Assembly: GCA_902492065.1 (NCBI GenBank)
Contig: CABUKE010000006.1
Coordinates: forward strand, 1-64,000
Source: an uncultured Eubacteriales bacterium
GTDB lineage: Bacteria > Bacillota > Clostridia > UBA1381 > UMGS1253
Reading direction: 5' to 3'
DNA length: 64,000 bases
Part shown: piece after piece, positions 18,753-26,318 of the stretch
How the letters are laid out: every line of letters begins with the position of its first letter
How positions within the stretch are numbered: the first letter of the stretch is position 1
Notes under the pieces: model-generated
Told to the model about the DNA's origin: nothing
Seen by the model: only the letters and a program-made list of their open reading frames with translations
Databases searched by the model: none
Position numbers and translations under genes: made by a program

Positions 18753-19418
18753 ATGTTTAAGCATGAGAAACAGTTTTTAAAAGATGTGCGCGTTGAGGGG
18801 CCGAACCCGCAGTATGCCGTTCTGCTGCAGGAACAGCTCGGCGGCGCAAACGGCGAACTGAAGGCCGCCATGCAGTATATGTCGCAGAGCTTCCGAATCA
18901 AAGACCCGGAGATCAAAGATTTGTTCATGGACATTGCCGCAGAAGAGCTGAGCCATATGGAGATGGTGGCCCAGACGATTAATCTGTTAAATGGCCACGA
19001 CGTGAATTACGACCAGATTGGCGCAGGGGAGGTACAGTCTCATGTACTTTTAGGACTGAATCCTGGACTAATCAATGCGTCGGGGTATTCCTGGACTGGG
19101 GACTATGTAACGGTGACAGGCGACTTGTGCGCGGATTTGCTGTCCAACATTGCGTCGGAGCAGCGCGCAAAGGTTGTGTATGAATATCTGCACCGGCAAA
19201 TCAAAGACAAATACGTGCAGGAAACAATTATGTTCCTGCTCGAACGTGAGGAAGCGCATAACCAGATGTTCCGTGACGCCTTTAACAAGGTGGCGGAAAC
19301 AGGGTCGGATAAGAATTTCGGCTTTACCTCGGACTCGAAACTGTATCTTGACCTTTCTACGCCAAACGCTGCGCCAAATCCCTCTCAGGTAGAGGTAGCG
19401 CACCCGAAATTCAGCTAA
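18753..19418 (+). CDS. Manganese catalase (CotJC-like)
   Basis: A 221-residue dimanganese catalase-family protein. The four-helix ferritin-like core shows metal ligands in QLGGANGELKAAMQY, AAEELSHMEMV and LEREEAHNQMF (Glu and His pairs), as in CotJC and other Mn catalases. It would break down hydrogen peroxide; CotJC relatives are spore-coat associated, but no CotJA or CotJB is next to it here. The ATG follows GGAGG at a good distance. A terminator ends the gene and separates it from the convergent M23 peptidase gene. Confidence 0.92.
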   Translation: MFKHEKQFLKDVRVEGPNPQYAVLLQEQLGGANGELKAAMQYMSQSFRIKDPEIKDLFMDIAAEELSHMEMVAQTINLLNGHDVNYDQIGAGEVQSHVLLGLNPGLINASGYSWTGDYVTVTGDLCADLLSNIASEQRAKVVYEYLHRQIKDKYVQETIMFLLEREEAHNQMFRDAFNKVAETGSDKNFGFTSDSKLYLDLSTPNAAPNPSQVEVAHPKFS

Positions 19419-19453
19419 AGAAAAACCTGTGCAAACGCACAGGTTTTTCTTTT
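19417..19453. terminator. Bidirectional terminator
   Basis: AAGAAAAACCTGTGC and GCACAGGTTTTTCTT form a 15-bp perfect stem around AAAC, between the convergent catalase and peptidase genes. Both strands end in T runs. Confidence 0.88.
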
Positions 19454-19467
19454 CGGGTTACTATTCG

Positions 19468-20517
19468 CTATTCATATGCCGTCGGGTCGCGCATTTGATA
19501 GACGCGGTGGTATTCTTTGGTATCATCCTTTTCTACAGCGGATTTATTTTGCTGTAGAAACTCCACAAAATCGTATAAATCAATCCAGATTTCATTGTTA
19601 GAGTCCTTTTGCGACTCGTCGAAAATTAGTTGCAGGCCAAAGTGAAGGTGAGGAATGTTGATGTTATTCGTATTTTCCTTCGTACTGTAACCGCTCATGC
19701 CAAGGTAACCGATTACGTCGCCCGCGGTTACCGTTTGCCCGACGGCGAGTGAGGAGTGATACGGCCGGTCTTTGCGCAGGTGCGCATAGTAGTAGTAACG
19801 CATTCCGTCCGTGGAACGGATGCCTATCCGCCATCCGCCGTACTGATTCCAGCCGAGCGCCTCGACAACGCCGGATTCTACGGCGATAATCGGCGTGCCA
19901 ATGCTGCCCATCAGGTCGTTGCCCAGGTGGCGGCGCGCATAACCATAGGTTCGGCTGTTGCCGAAGTCGTCGTAGTGGGAAAAGCCGTATCCCTTTGCAA
20001 TGGGAGAGAAGGCCTTGAGGCCGTATTTGTGTACCATCTGCCGGCCGCCTTCCGTGTCCTGTTCGATCTCGTAGTCGCCGACCAGCCCGCCCAGAGCGGC
20101 AGAGTACCCTTCGAAGTAATAGGTATAGTTCTTTTCGTTGCCTGCAATCTCAGCAGGCGGCGTACCTGCCTGAAGCTTTTCGCAGACTGCGTCCATGTCC
20201 GCCGCTTTGTAGCGGCCAAAGTCGCCGCCGTATTTGGTCGCAAGGCAGGCGATTATCTCAATCCAGTTGAGCTTGACCTCCTGTTCTACGGAGGCAATAT
20301 CACGCTTCATGGCTTGGGTCAGGATTTCACTCGTTGCATCAAATTCAAACCATTTGATATAGGAGGGCGTATCCGTGTTTTCCTCCTGTGCAGCAGTTGT
20401 TGCCGGAGTGCTGCTGGGAGCGGGCGCTCTGCTGGCGCCAATAAAGGAACACAGTCCAATTAAAACACAGAGAGACAAGACGCCGCAGAACGCTTTGTGG
20501 GAAAGAAAGTATTTCAT
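19468..20517 (-). CDS. M23-family (LytM-type) metallopeptidase
   Basis: A 349-residue exported protein. An N-terminal signal or membrane anchor (GVLSLCVLIGLCSFIGA) and a Ser/Thr/Pro linker precede a helical region. The C-terminal M23 domain has RRHLGNDLMG (zinc His and Asp), GVVEALGWNQYGGWRIGI, YYAHL and the HLHFGLQ zinc motif. It cleaves peptidoglycan cross-links, probably in cell-wall remodelling or sporulation; the long segment KLNWIEIIACLATKYGG resembles sporulation-related M23 proteins. The gene stands alone, convergent with the Mn catalase gene and divergent from two tRNA-Ser genes. Confidence 0.85.
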   Translation of the reverse strand: MKYFLSHKAFCGVLSLCVLIGLCSFIGASRAPAPSSTPATTAAQEENTDTPSYIKWFEFDATSEILTQAMKRDIASVEQEVKLNWIEIIACLATKYGGDFGRYKAADMDAVCEKLQAGTPPAEIAGNEKNYTYYFEGYSAALGGLVGDYEIEQDTEGGRQMVHKYGLKAFSPIAKGYGFSHYDDFGNSRTYGYARRHLGNDLMGSIGTPIIAVESGVVEALGWNQYGGWRIGIRSTDGMRYYYYAHLRKDRPYHSSLAVGQTVTAGDVIGYLGMSGYSTKENTNNINIPHLHFGLQLIFDESQKDSNNEIWIDLYDFVEFLQQNKSAVEKDDTKEYHRVYQMRDPTAYE

Positions 20518-20687
20518 GGTATCACCTGTCCATTGCGCATAATAAACAATATTAAGTATATGATAAGAGAAGCGGATTTAGACATCGTGGAGATAAACCG
20601 GAAAAATGAACATAAATCACAAATTATAGTTGACAAGAATGGCGCTATGTGGTAAACTATTACTCGCAGTCGCAAAGGGTGAAGTGT

Positions 20688-20774
20688 GGAGAGGTGTCCG
20701 AGTGGTTTAAGGAGCTGGTCTTGAAAACCAGTGACACGCAAGTGCCAAGAGTTCGAATCTCTTCCTCTCCGCCA
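20688..20774 (+). tRNA. tRNA-Ser(TGA)
   Basis: A full 87-nt class II tRNA with acceptor GGAGAGG / CCTCTCC, anticodon loop CTTGAAA (anticodon TGA), a long variable arm, the GAGTTCGAATCTC T arm and encoded CCA. Confidence 0.97.
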
Positions 20775-20798
20775 TAATTTTATATATTATGTTTATTC

Positions 20799-20890
20799 GG
20801 AGAAGTACTCAAGTAGGCCGAAGAGGCGCCCCTGCTAAGGGTGTAGGTCGGGAGACCGGCGCGAGGGTTCGAATCCCTCCTTCTCCGCCA
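20799..20890 (+). tRNA. tRNA-Ser(GCT)
   Basis: A full 92-nt class II tRNA with acceptor GGAGAAG / CTTCTCC, anticodon loop CTGCTAA (anticodon GCT), a long GC-rich variable arm, a standard T arm and encoded CCA. It lies 24 bp after tRNA-Ser(TGA), so the two are probably one transcript. Confidence 0.97.
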
Positions 20891-20891
20891 G

Positions 20892-20948
20892 GAAAAACGC
20901 CATTGATATCTCAGACTTCACGGTTTGGTTACAATGGCGTTTTTGTTA
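20892..20948 (+). terminator. Terminator of the tRNA-Ser pair
   Basis: AAAAACGCCATTG pairs with CAATGGCGTTTTT around a loop of about 26 nt. The stem is perfect and ends in a T run. Confidence 0.75.
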
Positions 20949-21031
20949 TTTTTTCTGTAAGCGTGCATTGTTTTTCATTTGTAGACTAATACTAACACAG
21001 CCAATCTGTAAGACAAATAAAGGAGTATAAA

Positions 21032-21149
21032 ATGGAAAAAGAATTGCCATCCATGCTTGACCTTGTAATTGAAGCCCACATTGGGCTGGAACGGCAGGGG
21101 CCGGGCAGCCGTGAAATGGTTATGAAAGCGCTAAGCTTTATTGACAATC
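21032..21149 (+). pseudogene. Class I SAM methyltransferase, 5' fragment
   Basis: ATG at 21032 with AAGGAG upstream starts a frame MEKELPSMLDLVIEAHIGLE that runs into inserted DNA at 21150 and stops soon after. Joined to 23961-24613 it makes one open frame of 771 nt (256 residues). The junction reads FIDN-LESISQVLDLGCGSG, which places the SAM-binding motif I at the correct distance from the N-terminus. Confidence 0.88.
21145..21149. repeat. 5-bp direct repeat CAATC, left copy
   Basis: CAATC occurs at 21145-21149 and again at 23956-23960, exactly at the two ends of the inserted DNA. One copy is needed to rebuild the methyltransferase frame, so it is a target duplication or a recombination core. 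Confidence 0.75.
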
Positions 21150-21266
21150 GTGTAATATAAATCTTCCTATACTAAAATAGCTGAAACCCTTCTACCACAA
21201 TGCTTTATCAAATTTTTTAGCTTGATTATTTTGAAATTACATAGTAGTTTTACAATTTTGGAAAAA

Positions 21267-21535
21267 TCAAATAAAAAATTTCTTACCTTGCTTATATCTG
21301 CTTATAACTTCAAGGGTATTGTAATAGTCTTTACAATTGTTTTTCCTAACTATCTTGCTAATTCTGTCATAAAATCTTGATGATTTATATTGTTTTCCAT
21401 ATTTTCTTTCTATATTTGATACATTTTATATGCTAATTCTTCTCCTCTATATCCATTTTCCTTTAGTTTTAAATATAATAGCATAGGATTTCCCATAATA
21501 TCCGCTATATTTTCATTATTTATAATAGTTTTCAC
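21267..21535 (-). pseudogene. Small basic protein gene with one frameshift, element-borne
   Basis: GTG at 21535 with GGAGGTG upstream opens a frame of 41 codons (VKTIINNENIADIMGNPMLL...YKMYQI) that stops at 21410. A change of one base would continue it as ERKYGKQYKSSRFYDRISKI...RYKQGKKFFI to 21267, about 90 residues in all. The product would be Lys- and Tyr-rich and probably nucleic-acid binding, but I do not recognise it. It has its own promoter at 21566-21594. It may be a decayed gene, or the 41-residue product may be the functional one. Confidence 0.5.
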
Positions 21536-21565
21536 CTATTTTTCACCTCCATTTCTTATATTTCT

Positions 21566-21594
21566 ATTATACTATAAAAATTTTTTTATGGCAA
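21566..21594 (-). promoter_or_regulatory. Leftward promoter with A7T5-type spacer
   Basis: On the minus strand TTGCCA, a 17-bp spacer made of TAAAAAAATTTTTATAG and TATAAT. The spacer matches those of the two rightward promoters at 22007 and 22113 almost base for base. It drives the small frameshifted gene. Confidence 0.65.
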
Positions 21595-22006
21595 GGAAAG
21601 CTAATAGATATAGCATTTATTATTTCTTTAGTTACACTATTCTAGCTTTAAAAATATATTGTATCTACTGTCTTTTTATAAGTGATTTCAGCGGTAGTTT
21701 TTAAACTCATTTTTAGCACCCGTGGCGCACAAGTGAAGTCACATACACCATTACCCCCATACCTCCTTATGAGGTCAATAGGGACACCCGCCTACTCTAG
21801 CCTTGATAATCGTTTCTCTAGCGGCAGAAATACAGGGAAGGGGGCGGTGGTTTCGGGATATATCAAAACTTATCTTTTATTATTCGCTTTTTTGACTGTT
21901 TTCCCTACCGCTATTTAGAAAATGGTAGGTCGAGCATAAAGGACAGTAGCGGCAATATTAGTTATTAAGTTTCTTTGTTTCTTTTTTCTTCATTTAATCG
22001 CTTTAT

Positions 22007-22035
22007 TTGACCTAAAAAAATTTTTGTGTTATAAT
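22007..22035 (+). promoter_or_regulatory. Rightward promoter 1 in the element
   Basis: TTGACC, 17 bp (TAAAAAAATTTTTGTGT) and TATAAT, followed by GGTAATAGGG. It is a near copy of the promoter at 22113-22142. No open reading frame follows. Confidence 0.7.
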
Positions 22036-22112
22036 GGTAATAGGGAAAATAAAAAATAATACCTTTATTAGGGATTCTTCGGCCAGTACAATTTGCACAT
22101 TATTTTGATTGT

Positions 22113-22142
22113 TTGACTTAAAAAAAATTTTTATGGTATACT
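22113..22142 (+). promoter_or_regulatory. Rightward promoter 2 in the element
   Basis: TTGACT, 18 bp (TAAAAAAAATTTTTATGG) and TATACT, followed by TGTAATAGAGGG. It lies 106 bp after promoter 1 and shares its spacer and discriminator. A transcript from here would be about 180 nt long if it ends at the 26-bp hairpin. Confidence 0.68.
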
Positions 22143-22271
22143 TGTAATAGAGGGAATATTTTTTCTTCATATATTAAGAAATTTTTGGGGCCGATACTTC
22201 ATACATCTATTAGTTTTCTATTAGCATTAGTCTCTCACATTTAATTTGATATATTGCTTTTAAAAGATTCT

Positions 22272-22326
22272 GCCATATAAAAGATAGGAGCGGCGCTGTA
22301 AGCGCCGCTCCTATCTTTTATATGGC
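22272..22326. terminator. Perfect 26-bp hairpin with a 3-nt loop
   Basis: Arms 22272-22297 and 22301-22326 are exact reverse complements around GTA, from GCCATATAAAAGATAGG to the mirrored end. The AT-rich outer part and GC-rich inner part (GGAGCGGCGCT) suggest a bidirectional terminator or a structural recombination signal. Confidence 0.65.
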
Positions 22327-22333
22327 GGTTATA

Positions 22334-22380
22334 ACATAGAAAGCAACTTCCGGCCTTCGGCCTCCAGTTGCTTTCTATGT
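22334..22380. terminator. Second strong hairpin, after the serine recombinase gene
   Basis: ACATAGAAAGCAACT pairs with AGTTGCTTTCTATGT over 15 bp, with a nested GGCC-TTC-GGCC hairpin in the loop. It begins 8 bases beyond the stop codon of the minus-strand recombinase gene, so it probably terminates that transcript. Confidence 0.65.
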
Positions 22381-22388
22381 GCTTTTAA

Positions 22389-23000
22389 TTACATATCAGC
22401 CGTCTTTTCGGAAAGTAACTTATAGAATGTTGTTCTCTTTGTGTCTGTTAATTCCATAGCTTTTGCGGCAGTTATCTTGCCAGCTTGCCACTCTGCTATA
22501 ACTTCCTCCCAGTTATCCGGCTTTTGTGCTTTCGGCCTACCTAGCGCAACACCCTTTTGCTTTGCGGCGGCTATTCCATCCGCTTGCCGCTGGCGGATGG
22601 TCGTGCGCTCCTGCTCTGCAATCGTCCCCAGCACTTCAATCAGGATATTGTTTACCATTTCCATAACCCACTCTTGCCCTTCGGGAAAGTCAATCATTGT
22701 TGTGGGAAGATCAATCACTTTGAGCCGCACGCCGCTTTGCTGGAAGTATTGAAGTTCGTGCTTAATATCACACTTGTTACGGCTTAATCTGTCTAGCGAC
22801 TTAATAACAAGGGTATCGCCTCGCCGTAACATAGTATTCTTTAATGCTTGATAGCCTTTTCTATCTAGGTCTTTTCCGCTCTCCTTATCGGTGATAATAT
22901 TTCTTTCTTCTACTCCACTTTCCATTAGTGCAATAAGTTGTCTATCTAAATTCTGCTCTTTCGTGCTAACTCTTGCATATCCCCATGTACGGCTTTCCAT
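22389..23000 (-). CDS. Resolvase/invertase-type serine recombinase
   Basis: A 203-residue small serine recombinase. The catalytic domain has GYARVSTKEQNLDRQL with the nucleophile Ser, KSLDRLSRN with the conserved Arg residues, and the long helix NILIEVLGTIAEQERTTIRQRQADGIAAAKQKGVALGRPK. A C-terminal helix-turn-helix (WQAGKITAAKAMELTDTKRTTFYKLL) binds the site. All key parts are present, so it should be active. The ATG follows AAAGGAGG. It has its own promoter at 23034-23062, and TTCGCAAAA-type repeats lie between it and the truncated tyrosine recombinase gene. It may resolve cointegrates, invert DNA or move the element. Confidence 0.92.
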   Translation of the reverse strand: MESRTWGYARVSTKEQNLDRQLIALMESGVEERNIITDKESGKDLDRKGYQALKNTMLRRGDTLVIKSLDRLSRNKCDIKHELQYFQQSGVRLKVIDLPTTMIDFPEGQEWVMEMVNNILIEVLGTIAEQERTTIRQRQADGIAAAKQKGVALGRPKAQKPDNWEEVIAEWQAGKITAAKAMELTDTKRTTFYKLLSEKTADM

Positions 23001-23033
23001 TCTTTAAACCTCCTTTGTGTTCCTTGTGATACT

Positions 23034-23062
23034 AGTGTATCATAAGTGTTCGCAAAAGTCAA
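23034..23062 (-). promoter_or_regulatory. Promoter of the serine recombinase gene
   Basis: On the minus strand TTGACT, a 17-bp spacer and TACACT lie just upstream of the recombinase ribosome site. The -35 is inside one arm of the TTCGCAAAAGTCAA inverted repeat, so the recombinase may repress itself. Confidence 0.6.
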
Positions 23063-23147
23063 CACAATATTGCGAACATTCGTAAATTATTTTTTGACTT
23101 TTGCGAATGATAAAAGGCTAGGTTTTCTTATGGCTTTCTAATGTTCG
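23047..23147. repeat. Putative recombination (res-like) site with TTGCGAA repeats
   Basis: TTCGCAAAAGTCAA at 23049-23062 is exactly inverted at 23094-23107. Further copies of TTGCGAAC, ATTCGTAAA and ATGTTCGTTAA lie between and beside them. Clustered short inverted and direct repeats next to a resolvase gene are typical of its binding and crossover sites. Confidence 0.5.
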
Positions 23148-23209
23148 TTAAGGTATACATTTACGGAAAGAGCTAGACAGATTATAACTGCCTAGCTCTT
23201 ATTTTATTT

Positions 23210-23767
23210 CTATATTTTCTTCCCGTTTTTAAGGTCTATATCTTTCATGCGTATATCTACTAGTGTTCCAAGTCTTGCACCTGTACCAACTACAAAACAA
23301 CAAATTGCCCATGTTCTCCACTCTGTAAATCTTGCTTTCCGCTCTGGCTTTCTTAATAATGCTTTAACTTCTTCAACCGTATAGTCTTTTGGCATTTCCT
23401 CTTGTACTTTGATTAGCTTAATCCTAAAACGGTCTATATATTGTCTATTTTCCTCCATGCACCAGTACATAAAAGAGCGCATATCACTTAAATTGTGATT
23501 GATAGTAGCGGCTTTTAGTCCTTCATCTCTCATAGCATTAGTCCATTCAATAAACATAGACCCGTAAATATTTCCTGTTTCCTCTGCTCTTTCTCCAAAG
23601 TATTCACAGAATTTCTTATAGGTTGTCTGATATGATTTTAGTGTTTCCTCTACTCTGCCTAGTGCCTTTTTCTCTGCTATAAATTCTTGAAATGCGCTAT
23701 TCAGATATTGGTTGTTGGCCTCTGCTCTGCTAATCGTCCTTTGTACCCTTTTGCGTGTACCTGCCAT
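23210..23767 (-). pseudogene. Tyrosine recombinase, C-terminally truncated
   Basis: The 185-residue product has the SAM-like core-binding domain (AFQEFIAEKKALGRVEETLK...NHNLSDMRSFMYWC) and the start of the catalytic domain with the first catalytic Arg in GTGARLGTLVDIRMKDID. It stops directly after that, so the HxxR box and Tyr nucleophile are absent. A hairpin at 23169-23199 lies just beyond the stop, so the short form has a defined 3' end. It may be a decayed integrase or a DNA-binding remnant kept for regulation. The start has an AGAGGGGG-type site (CCCCCTCT on the + strand). Confidence 0.75.
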
Positions 23768-23955
23768 ATCAAAACCCCCTCTGGTAAAAAATCAAATTAA
23801 AAATTTAACTTGATTTTACCATAAGGATTATAGCGTTTCAAGAAAAAATCAAACTATATAAAATCAGCTTGCACAAAAAATTAAAGCGTTGTTACATCTC
23901 ACTTTTTTACACTTCTTATCTTGATTATTTTTAGAAAAATCTATCATAAGATTCT

Positions 23956-24613
23956 CAATCTGGAGAGCATATCGCAGGTGCTGGACTTGGGGTGCGGGTC
24001 TGGCGGACAGACGCGGATTCTCGCGCAGGCGATAGCCGGACACATTATCGGCGTAGACCAATTCCCGGACTTTATTGAGAAATTTAACAGCATTGCGCAG
24101 GAGCAAAACCTCCAGACGCGGGTAGAGGGTGTTGTGGGTGATATGGAACACCTGCCGTTTCCAAAGGAAAGCTTTGACCTTATTTGGTCGGAAGGCGCCA
24201 TAGACAATATTGGGTTTGAACAGGGTATTGCCTATTGGAACAGCTTTTTAAAACAGGATGGTTATGTCGCTGTAACATGCCCCTCCTGGTTTACAGAGCA
24301 TCCTCCATCCGAGGTAGAAACATTTTGGACTCAGGCAGGCAGCAGACTGGACACTGTCGCACACAATGTTTCTATCCTGCAAAAGACGGGCTATATACCC
24401 GTTGCGACGTTCATATTGCCGGAATCTTGCTGGACAGAGCACTACTTCCGTCCGCGTAACGCGGCAGAACAGGAACTCCTAAAAAAATACGGCGGGAACA
24501 AGACGGTGGAGGCTTTTGTACAGAGCAATCAGTATGAAGTAGAACTCTATGCAAAATATAAACAATACTACGGCTATGCATTTTATATTGGGAAAAAATA
24601 CAGAGAGAAATAA
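23956..24613 (+). pseudogene. Class I SAM methyltransferase, 3' fragment
   Basis: Starts with the right copy of CAATC (23956-23960), then continues the frame of 21032-21149. The part shows VLDLGCGSGGQTRILA (SAM motif I), IIGVDQFP, GDMEHLPFPKESFDLIWSEGAIDNIGF (motifs II-III) and an Arg/Tyr-rich C-terminus. It resembles small-molecule methyltransferases of the UbiE/MerR-operon type. On its own it has no plausible start or ribosome site. The substrate is unknown. Confidence 0.85.
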
Positions 24614-24621
24614 GGAATAAT

Positions 24622-24656
24622 AATAAAAACGAGCGTGATTTACGCTCGTTTTTATT
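24622..24656. terminator. Bidirectional terminator
   Basis: AATAAAAACGAGCGT and ACGCTCGTTTTTATT form a 15-bp perfect stem around a 5-nt loop. It lies between the convergent methyltransferase remnant and the stalk-domain protein gene. Confidence 0.88.
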
Positions 24657-24662
24657 ATCGGG

Positions 24663-26318
24663 TTATTGCTCTGTCTGCGCCAGATAGTCGGCGTACTGCC
24701 CCTCAAACACCAGCTTCCCGTTCTTATCATAGCTGCGGTAGTACCCGCAAAATTCACCGTCCTGCACCTCTCCCTCGCACAGGATACGGTAGCCGAAGCG
24801 GTAATTTGCAGACGGACGGCTTTCGACGACGCTTTGGCGCTGGTAACCGTTTTTCATCGCGCCTTCCGTGCGGCTGCCGTTTCTGCCGTGCATGTTTGCG
24901 CTCTCATACCGGATTCCGTCGTATAGGCTGCCATTTTGGAAGATTCCACGCTCAAACGCATTCGTTTCTGCGGCGCCATACATTGCCCAGCCGTCATAGA
25001 ATTGTATGCGGTACAGGCCCTCTCCATGCATTTTGTCCTTTAAAAAGTGTCCTAAAAAAGTATAAATACAGGGGTCATGCTCGTTGCAATCTAATTCAAA
25101 CGATAGCATCCCATTCATTAGGCCGTTGGAATCTTCCTGATAATATACATCTCCCCACGGATAGCTTCCCGCGTTTAAATTGCTGAAGCTGCGGGGCAAG
25201 TCTGGATGTTCATAGTAATTTTTTAATTCTGCATATTTAAATTTTGAGCGGTCAATTGCTTCAAAGTCCTTCGAAAGCTCCATTCTTAAAATATCTAAAT
25301 GAACCCTGTTGCCAATCGGGTTTTGTGAGAGGTCCGGGCCTAAGGAATAGCTGAAAATTCCGTAGGGGTAAAGCTCTGCCAGTGGGATCAGCATTTTGCC
25401 GCTCAGACTGTACGCGCCGACCTCTCTGCCGTCTAACCGAACGCGGACACAGTCTGTATAAACCGGAAATAAGGCCGAACCGCCCCGTATCCCATTGACC
25501 GTTTCGCCGTCTAACATACCAAACGGCTTGTCTTTATCATATTGCAGCGAGAGTGTTTTTCTATCTTCGTCCCAACTTACATCAAATCCATACTGCGCCA
25601 GATCCTCCGCAACAATATAAAGGATATCTTCCTCGCGCCCCTGTCCAGCATCTACCACATAGGATAGAATGGGCATTTCGTTAATAAATGCCATTTTCTC
25701 CGATTCATAGGCCCATCCCGCTTCCACCAGGGCATCCGTATGCGCCGGCGGCGTATAGTCCGAGAGTACATACGGCAAATCTGTATCAATTTCGATGCAG
25801 GCCCGCACCTCGTCCCATCGTACACCAAAGTCAAAAGCGGCGGCAAGGTCGCGCAGTTTGATATAGTTGTAGCCTTCAATGGTGTATCCCGGACATTGTA
25901 TTCGGCTGGCGGTATACGGCGCGTCTACATTTTTGTCAAAGTTAGGGTACACATGATGTGTGGCGGGCACCGCGTCTTTGGGCTTGCCGTCGCCCAGTTG
26001 CAACTCGTCTCCGACACGCTGATACTTTTCAAACGCTCCAAAGCATTTGTACAGGACTGCACTATTTGAGTAAGTATTCTTCGAAGCATTTGGCACAAAC
26101 TGCTGCCGGGTCCCGGCAAAGGCCGCTGCCAAGTCACGAATTTTGAAATAATTGTATCCGTCTATTTCGTAAGCCTGGAACGGAATTTCCCGCCCATTTA
26201 CCCAAACTGTGGCCGCGGACGGCCATGCCTGTACTGCGGCAGGGTCTGCCGCTATAGGCGACACAGATAAAACGCCAAAAATCAAGGTGAACAGGGCGAT
26301 ACGCAAGCATTGTTTCAT
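24663..26318 (-). CDS. Exported stalk-domain (copper amine oxidase N-like) protein with MORN-like tail
   Basis: A 551-residue secreted protein. A signal peptide (MKQCLRIALFTLIFGVLSVSPIAA) is followed by repeats of the stalk type: VWVNGREIPFQAYEIDGYNYFKIRDLAAAF and YTIEGYNYIKLRDLAAAFDFGVRWDE, then LSYVVDAGQGREEDILYIVAEDLAQYGFDVSWDEDR. The C-terminal third has MORN/YwqK-like patches such as KMHGEGLYRIQFYDG and GYYRSYDKNGKLVFEGQY. The ATG was chosen for its AGGAGGT site. It is probably a cell-envelope scaffold or sensor; no enzyme motif was seen. A promoter was not identified. Confidence 0.75.
   Translation of the reverse strand: MKQCLRIALFTLIFGVLSVSPIAADPAAVQAWPSAATVWVNGREIPFQAYEIDGYNYFKIRDLAAAFAGTRQQFVPNASKNTYSNSAVLYKCFGAFEKYQRVGDELQLGDGKPKDAVPATHHVYPNFDKNVDAPYTASRIQCPGYTIEGYNYIKLRDLAAAFDFGVRWDEVRACIEIDTDLPYVLSDYTPPAHTDALVEAGWAYESEKMAFINEMPILSYVVDAGQGREEDILYIVAEDLAQYGFDVSWDEDRKTLSLQYDKDKPFGMLDGETVNGIRGGSALFPVYTDCVRVRLDGREVGAYSLSGKMLIPLAELYPYGIFSYSLGPDLSQNPIGNRVHLDILRMELSKDFEAIDRSKFKYAELKNYYEHPDLPRSFSNLNAGSYPWGDVYYQEDSNGLMNGMLSFELDCNEHDPCIYTFLGHFLKDKMHGEGLYRIQFYDGWAMYGAAETNAFERGIFQNGSLYDGIRYESANMHGRNGSRTEGAMKNGYQRQSVVESRPSANYRFGYRILCEGEVQDGEFCGYYRSYDKNGKLVFEGQYADYLAQTEQ

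Larger units (their letters stand above)
21595..22271. other. Element interior without a recognisable protein gene
   Basis: No convincing coding region is present. It contains recurring TAGCGG/CCGCTA words between 21690 and 21950, two tandem rightward promoters at 22007-22035 and 22113-22142, and a region downstream of the second that could be a noncoding RNA ending at the hairpin at 22272-22326. Confidence 0.5.
21150..23955. mobile_element. 2.8 kb element with serine and truncated tyrosine recombinases
   Basis: An AT-rich insertion of 2,806 bp interrupts a methyltransferase gene and is flanked by CAATC. It carries a frameshifted small gene, three similar promoters, two long perfect hairpins, a resolvase-type serine recombinase and a truncated tyrosine recombinase. 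A shared CTTGATTATTTT lies near each end (21221-21232 and 23920-23931, same orientation). I saw no clear terminal inverted repeats, DDE transposase or conjugation genes. The family is unknown to me. The ends are defined by the rebuilt host frame, which is strong evidence for the boundary. Confidence 0.8.

Noticed and set aside
19468..20517. M23 peptidase as a replacement for VanXY
   Set aside because: LytM-type enzymes cut peptide bridges, not D-Ala-D-Ala. The gene lies 6 kb away and is separated from the cluster by the tRNA genes and the inserted element.
20789..20989. 66-codon frame over tRNA-Ser(GCT)
   Set aside because: It overlaps a complete tRNA gene and its terminator.
21690..21790. 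Two short minus-strand peptides (15 and about 20 codons), the first after AAGGAGGT
   Set aside because: The start signal is good, but the peptides are too short and unlike anything I can name. Not enough to list as genes.
21566..22142. Invertible promoter switched by the serine recombinase
   Set aside because: The promoters point in opposite directions and look alike, but I found no matching inverted repeats that flank an invertible segment.
22272..22380. CRISPR-like repeat
   Set aside because: These are two different hairpins, not spaced direct repeats. No CRISPR array or cas gene was seen anywhere in the window.
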